A stretch of 64,000 nucleotides of DNA from JAANXG01 sp034520625 (GTDB taxonomy: Bacteria; Pseudomonadota; Gammaproteobacteria; Arenicellales; JAANXG01). Location: NCBI GenBank assembly GCA_034520625.1, contig JAXHNI010000008.1, forward strand, positions 62,001-126,000, in the 5' to 3' direction. Position numbers and translations under genes: made by a program. This document shows positions 53,354 to 62,465 of the stretch, one piece after another (positions within the stretch are counted from its first letter, which is position 1; each line of letters begins with the position of its first letter). The notes under the pieces were generated by a model that saw only the letters and a list, made by a program, of their open reading frames with translations, had not been told where the DNA came from and did not search any database.

Positions 53354-54232
53354 ATGTCAATATTGATCGACAGGAATTCAAGGGTTGTAACCCAGGGCAT
53401 CACCGGCAAGACCGGTGCATTCCACACCAGGCACTCCATCGAGTACGCACTGGGCAGCGATTGCTATGTAGCGGGTGTGACCCCCGGCAAGGCCGGCGAG
53501 GTCGTCGAAGGCGTGCCGGTATTCGATTCGGTGCGCGAAGCCAAGAAGGAAACCGAGTGCGACGTGTCCGTGATCTATGTCCCGCCGAAGTTCGCCGCCG
53601 CGGCCATCGACGAAGCCGTGGATGCCGGTATCAAGGTGGTGATCTGCATCACCGAGGGCATTCCGGTCAAGGACATGATCCTGACCCGTTACAAGATGGA
53701 GGACAAAGCGACGGTCCTCGTGGGCCCGAACTGCCCCGGCGTGATCACGCCCGACGAGCTCAAGATCGGCATCATGCCCGGCTACATACACAAGAAGGGC
53801 TCGATCGGCGTGGTATCGCGCTCGGGTACGCTGACCTATGAAGTGGTGGCGCAGCTCACCGCGCTCGGCCTCGGTCAATCCACCTGCGTTGGTATCGGCG
53901 GCGACCCGGTCAACGGCCTGAAGCATGTTGACGTGATGAAGATGTTCAACGAGGACCCTGATACCGAGGGCGTGGTCATGTGCGGCGAGATCGGCGGGAC
54001 CGACGAAGAGGAATGTGCGGCCTGGATCAAGGACAACATGACCAAGCCCGTGGTGGGCTTCATAGCCGGCGTCACCGCCCCGCCGGGAAAGCGCATGGGC
54101 CATGCCGGCGCCATCATATCCGGGGGCAAGGGCACGGCGGACGCCAAGATCTCCGCCATGGAGGACGCCGGCATCGGTGTCACGCGGAATCCGTCGGAGA
54201 TCGGTACGCTGATGAAAAAGGCGCTGGGCTAG
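53354..54232 (+). CDS. sucD: Succinyl-CoA synthetase, alpha subunit
   Basis: 292 residues, the usual size. It starts SILIDRNSRVVTQGITGKTG (CoA-binding), includes GPNCPGVITPDELKIGIMPG and GVVSRSGTLTYEVVAQL, and the active-site phosphohistidine lies in RMGHAGAIISGGKGTA near residue 250. It forms the alpha2beta2 enzyme with SucC. Downstream are two hairpin repeats, then pntB on the other strand. Confidence 0.97.
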   Translation: MSILIDRNSRVVTQGITGKTGAFHTRHSIEYALGSDCYVAGVTPGKAGEVVEGVPVFDSVREAKKETECDVSVIYVPPKFAAAAIDEAVDAGIKVVICITEGIPVKDMILTRYKMEDKATVLVGPNCPGVITPDELKIGIMPGYIHKKGSIGVVSRSGTLTYEVVAQLTALGLGQSTCVGIGGDPVNGLKHVDVMKMFNEDPDTEGVVMCGEIGGTDEEECAAWIKDNMTKPVVGFIAGVTAPPGKRMGHAGAIISGGKGTADAKISAMEDAGIGVTRNPSEIGTLMKKALG

Positions 54233-54294
54233 TGCGGGCAGCCAGGGAACCCTTGGTTCGGCAGGCGGGTTGCGTCGATCGACTCGGTCCTGCT

Positions 54295-54318
54295 CCCTCT
54301 CCCCTCCGGGGGAGAGGG
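54295..54318. repeat. CT-rich hairpin downstream of sucD
   Basis: CCCTCTCCCC (54295-54304) pairs perfectly with GGGGAGAGGG (54309-54318) around TCCG. The text resembles a hairpin common in intergenic DNA of many gammaproteobacteria. It may end sucD transcription in part, though no T-run follows. Confidence 0.6.
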
Positions 54319-54343
54319 CCGGGGTGAGGGGAGAAATAATAGA

Positions 54344-54486
54344 TGGGCACTTCTAAAAATGCACTATTTCCGCGATAGCTGCGTCAGCGCCGTGCTCGAA
54401 TCCTCATTTACTCCATGTAAACTGCGGTTCTGCGCGCGGTGCTTTCCTTGCTCTCACGAAAATATCGCTATTTTTAGAAGCGCCCA
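54344..54486. repeat. 143-bp imperfect palindrome (MITE-like repeat)
   Basis: Terminal inverted repeats TGGGCACTTCTAAAAAT (54344) and its near-complement ending at 54486 bound a sequence whose halves pair imperfectly to the centre, where CATTTAC and GTAAACTG flank CTCCAT-like text. The whole unit would fold as one long hairpin. No ORF. It fills most of the gap between sucD and pntB (convergent), which otherwise holds only the CT-rich hairpin. Confidence 0.7.
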
Positions 54487-54519
54487 GATGTCTACCCTAA
54501 CCGTGTCGCGACCCGCCGA

Positions 54520-55908
54520 CTAGCGCAACGCCGCCAGGATATCCTCCACGCTCGCCTTGGCGTCACCGAACAGCATCCGTGTGTTGTCGCGATAGAACAG
54601 CGGATTGTCCACCCCCGCGTAGCCGGAAGCCATTGAACGCTTGAGGACGATGACGTTCCGTGCCTTGTGGACCTCCAGGATCGGCATGCCGGCGATGGGG
54701 CTGCCGGGATCATCGTTGGCCGCGGGATTGACGGTGTCGTTGGCGCCGATTACCAGCACCGCGTCCGTGTTCTCGAAGTCATCGTTGATCTCGTCCATCT
54801 CCAGAACGATGTCGTACGGCACTTTCGCTTCGGCCAGCAGGACGTTCATGTGGCCCGGCATCCGTCCCGCCACGGGGTGAATCCCGAAGCGTACCTTGAT
54901 GCCCTTGCCGCGCAGGAGCTCGGTGATTTGGGACACGGCATGCTGCGCGTGGGCGACGGCCATGCCGTAGCCGGGCGTAATCACCACTTCCGATGCGTCG
55001 CTCAGCAATTCGGCGGTTTCCTCCGCCGTGATCGACTGGGCCTCGCCGGCTTCCGAGTCGCTGGCCGACACGCCGGTACTGCCGAAACCGCCCAGGATCA
55101 CGCTCACGAAATTGCGGTTCATGGCGCGGCACATGATATAGCTCAGGATCGCGCCGCTCGATCCTACCAGCGCTCCGGTGACGATCAACAGGTCGTTGGA
55201 GAGCATGAATCCCGCCGCCGCAGCGGCCCAGCCGGAGTAGCTGTTCAGCATAGAGATCACCACCGGCATGTCGGCGCCGCCGATCGCCATGACCATGTGG
55301 AGGCCGAACAGCAGGGCGATCACGGTCATCAGGATCAACGGCAACAGGCCGCCCATGGTGCTCTCGGCGCCCAGGAACAGGTAGCCCAGGAAAATGCAGG
55401 CAATGCCGCCCGCCAGGTTCATCAGATGCCTGCCCGGCAGCAGGAGCGGGGCGGGGTTCAGAATCGCCTGCAGCTTGCCGAAAGCGGCGATGGAGCCGGT
55501 GAAGGTGACGGCGCCGATCAGGATGCCCAGGTAGATTTCCACGTCGTGGATGGTTTTCTCCACTCCCGTGTAGGCCGCACCCGGGTCCACGTAGCTGCCG
55601 TATCCGATCAGTACGGCGGCGAGGCCCACGAAGCTGTGCATCATGGCCACCAACTGCGGCATCTGGGTCATCTGAACCCGGGTCGCGACCACCGCGCCGA
55701 TCACGGCGCCGGGCACCATCAGGGCGATGACCAGGATATGGTTGTCGACGCGATCCCCCAGGATGGTGGCGCCGACCGCGATGGCCATGCCGGCGATCCC
55801 GAACAGATTGCCGCGTCGTGCGGTCTCCTGGTGGCTGAGCCCCCCGAGGCTGAATATGAACAATACCGCGGCGACGATGTAAGCTGCCGTAATGATGCCT
55901 TGATCCAT
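54520..55908 (-). CDS. pntB: NAD(P) transhydrogenase, beta subunit
   Basis: 462 residues. About nine N-terminal membrane helices (starting MDQGIITAAYIVAAVLFIFS) carry the proton channel; the C-terminal NADP-binding dIII domain has VVITPGYGMAVAHAQHAVSQ, FGIHPVAGRMPGHMNVLLAE and VLVIGANDTVNPAA. It couples proton entry to hydride transfer from NADH to NADP+. It follows pntA by 10 bp on the minus strand. Confidence 0.97.
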   Translation of the reverse strand: MDQGIITAAYIVAAVLFIFSLGGLSHQETARRGNLFGIAGMAIAVGATILGDRVDNHILVIALMVPGAVIGAVVATRVQMTQMPQLVAMMHSFVGLAAVLIGYGSYVDPGAAYTGVEKTIHDVEIYLGILIGAVTFTGSIAAFGKLQAILNPAPLLLPGRHLMNLAGGIACIFLGYLFLGAESTMGGLLPLILMTVIALLFGLHMVMAIGGADMPVVISMLNSYSGWAAAAAGFMLSNDLLIVTGALVGSSGAILSYIMCRAMNRNFVSVILGGFGSTGVSASDSEAGEAQSITAEETAELLSDASEVVITPGYGMAVAHAQHAVSQITELLRGKGIKVRFGIHPVAGRMPGHMNVLLAEAKVPYDIVLEMDEINDDFENTDAVLVIGANDTVNPAANDDPGSPIAGMPILEVHKARNVIVLKRSMASGYAGVDNPLFYRDNTRMLFGDAKASVEDILAALR

Positions 55909-55918
55909 GATTCGTCGC

Positions 55919-57475
55919 CTATTTGCGGAACATCTTGAGCATTCGCTGGGTCACCAGGAACCCGCCGAACATGTTGATGCTGGTGATCAGTATGGCTATT
56001 GCCGCCATTGCCACCACCAGTCCCGATCCCGAGCCCACCTGCAGCAGCGCGCCCAGGATGACAATGCTGCTGATGGCGTTGGTGACGCTCATCAGGGGCG
56101 TGTGCAGGGCGGAGGTGACGGACCAGATCACCTGGTAGCCGACGAAGATCGCCAGAATAAACACGGTGAAGTGCTTCATGAACGCCGGCGGCGCCACCGA
56201 TCCCAGGGCAAGGATCGCCGCCGCGCCCACCGCCAGGAGCACCAGCGACCCCCAGGCGCCGCGCTTGCCCGTTTCGGCCTCCGCAGGCTTGGCGGGGGCG
56301 GGTTTTGCGGCGGGCTTGGGCTGTGCGCTGAGCTTCGGCGGTGGGGGCGGCCAGGTGATTTCCCCGTCCTTGACCACGGTCAGGCCGCGGATGACCTCGT
56401 CTTCCATGTCGACGTTCGCCTTGCCGTCCTTTTCCGGGGTCAGTTCGCTCAACAGGTGCCGGAGGTTGGTGGCGTAGAGCTGGCTGGACTGAGCGGCGAG
56501 CCGGCTGACCAGGTCCGTGTAGCCGATGATGGTCACGCCATGGCGGACCACCACCTCGCCGGGCTCCGTCAACTCGCAGTTGCCGCCCTGTTCGGCGGCC
56601 AGGTCCACGACCACGCTGCCCGGTTTCATGCTTTCCACCATGGGCGTCGTGATGAGCTTCGGTGCCGGTTTGCCCGGTATCAGGGCGGTGGTGATGATGA
56701 TGTCGACTTCTTCGGCCTGTTGCTGGAACAGAGCCATCTCCGCCTCGATGAACTCCTTGCTCATCTCCTTGGCGTAGCCGCCGGTACCCGACGCCTCTTC
56801 TTCCATGTCCACTTCCAGGAACTCGGCGCCCATGCTTTCCACCTGCTCCTTGACCTCGGGGCGGGTGTCGAAGGCCCTGACCACGGCGCCGAGGGAGCCC
56901 GCGGCGCCGATGGCGGCCAGGCCGGCGACGCCGGCGCCGATGACCAGCACCTTCGCGGGCGGCACCTTGCCGGCGGCGGTGACCTGGCCGGTGAAAAAGC
57001 GCCCGAAATGGCCGGCGGCCTCGATCACCGCGCGGTATCCGGCGACGTTGGACATCGAAGACAGGGCGTCGAGCTTCTGCGCCCTGGAGATCCTCGGCAC
57101 GGAGTCCATCGCGCAGACCGTGACGCCGCGGTCCGCGAGACGGCTCACCAGCGCCTCGTTCTGGGCCGGCCAGATGAAGCTCACCAGGATCTTCCCGGCG
57201 GTCAGCAGCTCGGACTCGTCCAGCCCCAGGTCCGGGTGACGGGCCGGGGCGCGAACCTTGAGAATGATGTCCGAGCCGGACCACAGGGCGCGCGTGTCGG
57301 GCTCCACGGCGGCGCCGGCCGCACGGTAATCATCGTCATTGAAGCTGGCCGCTGCGCCGGCGCCCTGTTCGACGACGACGCTGTAGCCCAGCTTGATCAG
57401 GTCGCCGACCACGGCCGGCGTCGTGGCAACCCGGTTCTCGCCGGGTTCAACTTCGCAGGGTACACCGATTTGCAT
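55919..57475 (-). CDS. pntA: NAD(P) transhydrogenase, alpha subunit
   Basis: 518 residues from ATG at 57475 (MQIGVPCEVEPGENR), the standard start; a frame extending to 57637 adds 54 unlikely residues. The NAD-binding dI domain has KVLVIGAGVAGLAAIGAAGS and RAFDTRPEVKEQVESMGAEF; a Pro/Ala/Lys linker near 385-410 precedes membrane helices ending IAILITSINMFGGFLVTQRM. It is the fused E. coli-type alpha subunit (PntAA plus PntAB). Divergent from prfB with a ~250-bp spacer. Confidence 0.96.
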   Translation of the reverse strand: MQIGVPCEVEPGENRVATTPAVVGDLIKLGYSVVVEQGAGAAASFNDDDYRAAGAAVEPDTRALWSGSDIILKVRAPARHPDLGLDESELLTAGKILVSFIWPAQNEALVSRLADRGVTVCAMDSVPRISRAQKLDALSSMSNVAGYRAVIEAAGHFGRFFTGQVTAAGKVPPAKVLVIGAGVAGLAAIGAAGSLGAVVRAFDTRPEVKEQVESMGAEFLEVDMEEEASGTGGYAKEMSKEFIEAEMALFQQQAEEVDIIITTALIPGKPAPKLITTPMVESMKPGSVVVDLAAEQGGNCELTEPGEVVVRHGVTIIGYTDLVSRLAAQSSQLYATNLRHLLSELTPEKDGKANVDMEDEVIRGLTVVKDGEITWPPPPPKLSAQPKPAAKPAPAKPAEAETGKRGAWGSLVLLAVGAAAILALGSVAPPAFMKHFTVFILAIFVGYQVIWSVTSALHTPLMSVTNAISSIVILGALLQVGSGSGLVVAMAAIAILITSINMFGGFLVTQRMLKMFRK

Positions 57476-57658
57476 GGCTTTTTGTGGGCTTGGTTCGTCC
57501 GCGGGCGGCGCGGAATTTGTGTCTGGACGTTGGTTCTTGGTATCGGTATGGCGAAGTGTACCATTTGTTCGGCGACTGTCACGCGAGGGGCCGGCGGTGC
57601 AGACGCCGCCCGGGGCCCGGGCCCCTGCGGATCCCATCCTGGTCGAGCGGCATTTGCT

Positions 57659-57687
57659 TTGGCGAAGGGGCGTTATTCCGGTATGCT
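57659..57687 (+). promoter_or_regulatory. Putative sigma70 promoter of prfB-lysS-lolCD
   Basis: TTGGCG (57659-57664) and TATGCT (57682-57687) are spaced by 17 bp, each matching consensus at four positions, 35 bases before the prfB ATG. A GGGGCCCGGGCCCC palindrome lies upstream at 57612-57625. By eye only. Confidence 0.45.
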
Positions 57688-57722
57688 CGCGCTCCGTTTA
57701 TCCACAGTCGAGAAATGCCGTA

Positions 57723-58818
57723 ATGGAGTTCACCGCGTTGGTCGAGGCCGTCAAGGAACTGAAGGAGCGCGAGGCCGCTCTCAGGAGGTATCTTTGACTT
57801 CGACGGCAAACAGGAACAGCTCGAGGAAATAGACCGCCAGCTGGAGCAGCCGGACGTCTGGGACGACCCGGAGCGCGCCCAGGAGCTGGGACAGAACCGG
57901 GTGCGGCTCAGCCGCGTGCTGGACAATCTCGGGGAAATCCAGCGGGCGGTCGCGGACGCCGCCGAGCTGATCGAGCTGGCCCACCAGGAATCGGATCCGG
58001 AGCTGCTGGGCTCGATGGAAGCCGATCTCCGCGCGCTGGACGGGCGGCTGGCGGAGCTGGAGTTCCAGCGGATGTTCTCCGGTCCCATGGACGCCAACAA
58101 CGCATTCGTGGACATCCAGTCCGGGTCCGGGGGTACGGAGGCCCAGGACTGGGCGGAAATGCTGCTGCGCATGTACCTGCGCTACTGCGAGTACAAAGCG
58201 CTCCAGGCCGAGCTGATCGAGGTTTCGGAAGGGGATGTCGCCGGCATCAAGAGCGCGACAATCAAGGTCTCGGGCGAGTACGCATTCGGCCTGCTGCGGA
58301 CCGAAACGGGTATTCACCGGCTGGTACGAAAATCGCCGTTCGATTCGGGACACCGGCGGCATACGTCGTTCGCTTCGGTGTACGTGTATCCGGAGATCGA
58401 CGAGCAAGTGGAAATCGACATCAATCCGGCGGATCTCAGGGTCGACACCTACCGGGCGAGCGGCGCCGGCGGACAGCACGTCAACAAGACGGATTCCGCG
58501 GTCCGGATCACGCATCTGCCCAGCGGTATCGTCGTGCAGTGCCAGAGCGACCGTTCCCAGCACCGCAACCGGGACGCGGCCATGGACATGCTCAGGGCGA
58601 GGCTCTACGAGACCGAGATGCAGAAGCGGCGGGCCGAGCAGGAGCAGCTGGAGGACAGCAAGGCCGATATCGGATGGGGGCAGCAGATACGCTCCTACGT
58701 GCTGGACCAGTCACGAATCAAGGACCTGCGGACCTCGGTGGAGGTAGGGGACACCCAGAACGTGCTGGACGGCGGCCTGGACCCCTTCATCCAGGCCAGC
58801 CTGAAAGCGGGGCTGTAG
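57723..58818 (+). CDS. prfB: Peptide chain release factor 2 (programmed +1 frameshift)
   Basis: 364 residues made from two frames: codons 1-24 (57723-57794), an in-frame TGA at 57795, then the +1 frame from 57796 to the stop at 58816-58818. RF2 ends translation at UGA and UAA; codon recognition is by SPF at about 204-206, and peptide release by GGQ at 249-251, inside RASGAGGQHVNKT. The residue before SGAGGQ is Ala, the active natural form (E. coli K-12 has Thr). The frameshift gives autoregulation: low RF2 favours the shift. lysS follows 3 bp later, as in many gammaproteobacteria. Confidence 0.97.
57783..57798 (+). promoter_or_regulatory. prfB recoding site
   Basis: AGGAGG (57783-57788), an internal Shine-Dalgarno-like element, then TAT CTT TGA C. 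The peptidyl-tRNA on CTT slips to TTT and reading resumes at GAC (57796). This is the canonical RF2 autoregulatory signal. Confidence 0.97.
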
Positions 58819-58821
58819 CAC

Positions 58822-60336
58822 TTGACAGAACAACGACCCATGAACGAAGACAACGACCAGATCAGGCAGCGCCGCGAGAAGCTGGACGGGCTGCGGCGCG
58901 CGGGCTTCGGGTTCCCCAACGATTTCCGGCCCACGCACCTGGCGTCCGGGATCGCCGGGGAATACGGAGACTGGAGCGCGGAGCAGCTGGACGACGGGGC
59001 GGTTCGCGTCCGGGTGGCGGGCCGCATGATGAGCCGCCGGATCATGGGCAAGGCGGCCTTCGCCCATGTCCAGGACCGGAGCGGCCGGATCCAGGTGTTC
59101 GTGCAGCGGGACTCCCTGCCGGAGGGCTTCTACAACGAGCAGTTCAAGAAGTGGGATATCGGCGATATCGTGGGGGTCGAGGGCGAACTGTTCCGGACCC
59201 GGACCGGTGAGTTGAGCGTGCGGGTCGACGACATCCGGCTTCTGACCAAGTCGCTGCGGCCGCTTCCCGAGAAATTCCACGGCCTGAGCGACCAGGAGCT
59301 GCGCTACCGGCGCCGCTACGTGGACCTGATCATGAATCCGGAAGTCCGGCGGATATTCCAGGTCAGGGCCGACGCGATTAGATATATCCGGGACTTCTTC
59401 ATCGAGCGGGACTTTCTCGAGGTCGAAACACCGATGATGCAGGTTATCCCCGGCGGCGCAGTCGCCAGGCCTTTCGTAACCCATCACAACGCACTGGACA
59501 TGGATCTGTACCTGCGCGTGGCGCCGGAGCTCTACCTGAAGCGGCTGGTGGTGGGGGGCTTCGAGCGCGTGTTCGAGATCAACCGGAATTTCCGGAACGA
59601 GGGCGTGAGCACCCAGCACAACCCCGAGTTCACCATGCTGGAGTTCTATCAGGCCTATGCCGACTACTCGGGTTTCATGGACCTTACCGAGACCCTGTTG
59701 CGCGGTCTGGCCCGGGCGGTGCTGGGGCGTGAGACCGTGTCGTACCAGGGCCGGGAAATCGATTTTTCGCGGCCATTCGAGCGGATCAGCGCCGCCCGGG
59801 CGGTTCTGGCGCGCAACCCGGAACTGGGGGAAAACGATATCGCCGATGGCAAGCGCCTGTCCGCGTACGGCCGCGCCCTCGGCATCGAGGGCCAGCCGCA
59901 CTGGGGCGAGGGGAAATGGCTGATGGAGATCTTCGACCATACCGTCGAGGATCAGCTCGTCCAGCCGACCTTCATCACTCATTTTCCGGTGGAGGTGTCG
60001 CCCCTGTCCCGGATCAGCGATCAGGATCCGACGGTCACCGATCGCTTCGAGCTGTTCGTGGCAGGCCGGGAGATCGCCAACGGCTTCTCCGAGCTGAACG
60101 ACGCCGAGGACCAGGCGGAACGCTTCCACCGGCAGGTGGCGGAGAAGCAGGCCGGGGACGAGGAAGCCATGCATTTCGACCAGGACTACATCCGGGCGCT
60201 GGAATACGGGATGCCGCCCACGGCGGGTGAGGGCATCGGCATCGATCGGCTGGTCATGCTGCTGGCGGACTGTCCGTCCATCCGGGATGTCCTGCTGTTT
60301 CCGCACATGCGTCCCGAAAGCGGCGGCGCAGGCTGA
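58822..60336 (+). CDS. lysS: Lysyl-tRNA synthetase, class II
   Basis: 504 residues from TTG 58822 (ATG 58840 is an alternative). The OB-fold anticodon domain covers ~55-170 (VRVAGRMMSRRIMGKAAFAH). The class II core follows with FLEVETPMMQVIPGGAVARPF, RVFEINRNFRNEGVSTQHNP (motif 2) and GEGIGIDRLVMLLAD (motif 3). It charges tRNA-Lys in the cytoplasm. Probably co-transcribed with prfB; lolC begins 23 bp downstream. Confidence 0.97.
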   Translation: MTEQRPMNEDNDQIRQRREKLDGLRRAGFGFPNDFRPTHLASGIAGEYGDWSAEQLDDGAVRVRVAGRMMSRRIMGKAAFAHVQDRSGRIQVFVQRDSLPEGFYNEQFKKWDIGDIVGVEGELFRTRTGELSVRVDDIRLLTKSLRPLPEKFHGLSDQELRYRRRYVDLIMNPEVRRIFQVRADAIRYIRDFFIERDFLEVETPMMQVIPGGAVARPFVTHHNALDMDLYLRVAPELYLKRLVVGGFERVFEINRNFRNEGVSTQHNPEFTMLEFYQAYADYSGFMDLTETLLRGLARAVLGRETVSYQGREIDFSRPFERISAARAVLARNPELGENDIADGKRLSAYGRALGIEGQPHWGEGKWLMEIFDHTVEDQLVQPTFITHFPVEVSPLSRISDQDPTVTDRFELFVAGREIANGFSELNDAEDQAERFHRQVAEKQAGDEEAMHFDQDYIRALEYGMPPTAGEGIGIDRLVMLLADCPSIRDVLLFPHMRPESGGAG

Positions 60337-60359
60337 CACGAGCAGCGAGCCGACCCATC

Positions 60360-61598
60360 ATGCTTCCAGTGTTTATCGGCCTGCGCTATACCCGCGCCAA
60401 GCGCCGCAACCATTTCATTTCGTTCATTTCGCTCATCGCGATGCTGGGTATCGTGCTCGGCGTCTGGGCTCTGATCACCGTGTTGTCCATCATGAACGGA
60501 TTCGAGGGCGAGTTGCGGGAGCGCATCCTCGGGGTGGCCTCCCATGTAACCGTAACCGGTGCCGACGGCGGCATCCGGGACTGGCAGAGCCTGAGCCGGC
60601 AGGTCGAGCAGTCGCCGGATGTTTCCGGGGTGGCGCCCTACGTGCTGGGCCAGGGGATGCTCAGTCGCGGTAACGAGGTCGCGGGCGCCCTGGTCCGGGG
60701 CGTGCTGCCGGAAGCGGAGACCACCGTCTCCGACATCGGCGCGAACATGACCGAAGGAAGCCTGGATTCGCTGCGGGCGGGGGAGTATCGGGTGGCGGTG
60801 GGCAGCGCCATGGCGCGGTCCCTGGGCCTGGACATCGGCTCCCGGGTCATTCTGGTGGCGCCCAAGGGCCGGATCACGGCGGCGGGGATGATACCGCGCC
60901 TGCGCCGCTTCACCGTGAGCGGCATCTTCGAAATCGGCATGTACGAGTACGACAGCGGGTTGGCGCTGATTCATCTGGAGGACGCCGGCAAGCTTTACCA
61001 GGCGGAGGGCGCCATTACCGGGCTGCGCCTGAAGCTGGACGACGTGTTCGACGCGCCGCTGGTCCGCGAGAGTCTGGCCAGGTCGCTGCCGCCGGGCTAC
61101 TACGTCAGCGACTGGACCCGGGAGCACAGCAATTTCTTCCGGGCGCTGCAGATCGAGAAGCGTGTCATGTTCATTATCCTGTTTCTCATCGTGGCGGTCG
61201 CGGCTTTCAATATCGTGTCGACGCTGGTGATGGTGGTCACGGACAAGCAGTCCGATATCGCCATTCTGCGCACCCTGGGCATGAGGCCCCGCGGCATCAT
61301 GGGTATTTTCATCATCCAGGGCATGGTGGTCGGCGTCATAGGGACCCTGGTGGGCGGTGCGGCGGGCGTGGTGACCGCGTTGAATATCGAAACGCTTGTG
61401 CCGTTCCTGGAGAACCTGATCGGCGTCCAGTTCTTCCCCGCGGATGTGTACGTGATCAGCGAGTTCCCGGCGGACATGCAGTGGGATGACGTCATCGTGG
61501 TGACCCTGGCCTCGCTGGGCATGAGCCTGCTGGCGACGCTGTATCCGGCGTCGCGCGCGTCCCGAACCCAGCCCGCGGAGGCGCTGCGCTACGAATGA
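60360..61598 (+). CDS. lolC: Lipoprotein-releasing ABC transporter permease (LolC/LolE family)
   Basis: 412 residues. An N-terminal helix (FISFISLIAMLGIVLGVWAL, then ITVLSIMNGFEGELRERIL) is followed by a large periplasmic domain (~45-260) and three C-terminal helices ending YPASRASRTQPAEALRYE, the LolC/E pattern. With LolD it lifts outer-membrane lipoproteins from the inner membrane and hands them to LolA. Only one permease gene is present: lolE does not follow lolD, so this may act as a LolF-like homodimer or lolE is elsewhere. ATGA overlap with lolD. Confidence 0.95.
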   Translation: MLPVFIGLRYTRAKRRNHFISFISLIAMLGIVLGVWALITVLSIMNGFEGELRERILGVASHVTVTGADGGIRDWQSLSRQVEQSPDVSGVAPYVLGQGMLSRGNEVAGALVRGVLPEAETTVSDIGANMTEGSLDSLRAGEYRVAVGSAMARSLGLDIGSRVILVAPKGRITAAGMIPRLRRFTVSGIFEIGMYEYDSGLALIHLEDAGKLYQAEGAITGLRLKLDDVFDAPLVRESLARSLPPGYYVSDWTREHSNFFRALQIEKRVMFIILFLIVAVAAFNIVSTLVMVVTDKQSDIAILRTLGMRPRGIMGIFIIQGMVVGVIGTLVGGAAGVVTALNIETLVPFLENLIGVQFFPADVYVISEFPADMQWDDVIVVTLASLGMSLLATLYPASRASRTQPAEALRYE

Positions 61599-62287
61599 CC
61601 GGTGATACCGTACTGAGCTGCCGGAATCTGGCCAAACGCTTCGAGCAGGGGCGCCTGAAGGTGGACGTGCTGCAGGAGCTGGACCTGGACGTGATGGCGG
61701 GGGAGCAGGTCGCCATTGTCGGGGCCTCCGGCTCGGGCAAGAGCACGCTGCTGCATCTGCTCGGCGGCCTGGACATCCCGTCCACGGGCAGCGTCTCGGT
61801 CAAGGGCACCGACCTGTCCACCCTGTCGGACGCGGACCGGGGAGACCTGCGCAACCGGTATCTCGGCTTCGTCTACCAGTTTCATCACCTCCTGCATGAA
61901 TTCAGCGCCCTGGAAAACGTGATGATGCCGTTGCTGATCCGGGGGGAGCGCCGCGGCGAGGCGACGAGGCTGGCGCGTGCCTGCCTGGAGGAAGTCGGAC
62001 TGGGCGACCGGCTGGAGCACAAACCCGGTGAGTTGTCGGGCGGTGAACGCCAGCGCGCCGCGGTGGCGCGGGCCATCGTGACGCGTCCCGCCTGCATTCT
62101 GGCGGACGAGCCGACCGGAAACCTGGACCGCAAGACCGCCGAGAAGGTCTACGGACTGATGCTGGCGCTGAACCGGGACCTCGGCACCAGCCTGGTCGTG
62201 GTCACCCACGATCACGTCCTGGCATCGCGGATGGACCGGGTCCTGGATCTGCAGGACGGCCGGCTGGTACCCCTGGAGCGGGAGTAG
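61595..62287 (+). CDS. lolD: Lipoprotein-releasing ABC transporter ATPase LolD
   Basis: 230 residues. Walker A VGASGSGKSTLLHLLGGLD, Q-loop region GFVYQFHHLLHEFSALENV (LolD-typical), signature LSGGERQRAAVARAI, Walker B CILADEPTGNLD and H-loop VVVTHDHVLA. It powers lipoprotein release with LolC. It is the last gene of the prfB-lysS-lolC-lolD run; hairpin repeats start 17 bp after the stop. Confidence 0.97.
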   Translation: MTGDTVLSCRNLAKRFEQGRLKVDVLQELDLDVMAGEQVAIVGASGSGKSTLLHLLGGLDIPSTGSVSVKGTDLSTLSDADRGDLRNRYLGFVYQFHHLLHEFSALENVMMPLLIRGERRGEATRLARACLEEVGLGDRLEHKPGELSGGERQRAAVARAIVTRPACILADEPTGNLDRKTAEKVYGLMLALNRDLGTSLVVVTHDHVLASRMDRVLDLQDGRLVPLERE

Positions 62288-62304
62288 GCGGTCCCTTCGG
62301 TGGG

Positions 62305-62416
62305 GAGCGAGGTGCCGGGAGGGTCTGTCAGGGCCGCTGTGAATATATCCCTGTACGCTCTGGCTCAAACATCCCTGTTTTCGACAGCCCTGCCAGACCC
62401 TCCCGGTTCCTCGCTT
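62305..62416. repeat. Dispersed 52-bp-core hairpin repeat, copy 3
   Basis: Core 62335-62386 is nearly identical to those at 32775 and 36166. Arms 62305-62334 and 62387-62416 pair over 30 bases with about four mismatches. The outer arm sequence differs from copies 1 and 2 and only CAGGGC/GCCCTG next to the core is shared by all three. Confidence 0.86.
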
Positions 62417-62465
62417 GAGGCGGATTCGGGTCCCTGTCTTGCTGGATGCAGCGGGTCGATGGGCC

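Noticed and set aside
57723..57797. prfB as a pseudogene because of the in-frame TGA
   Set aside because: The stop is the canonical RF2 recoding site with the AGGAGG and CTTTGAC context.
55907..57832. 641-codon and 423-codon (54667-55938) rightward frames over pntA/pntB
   Set aside because: Shadows of pntAB; no recognisable domain and His/Asp/Arg-rich composition.
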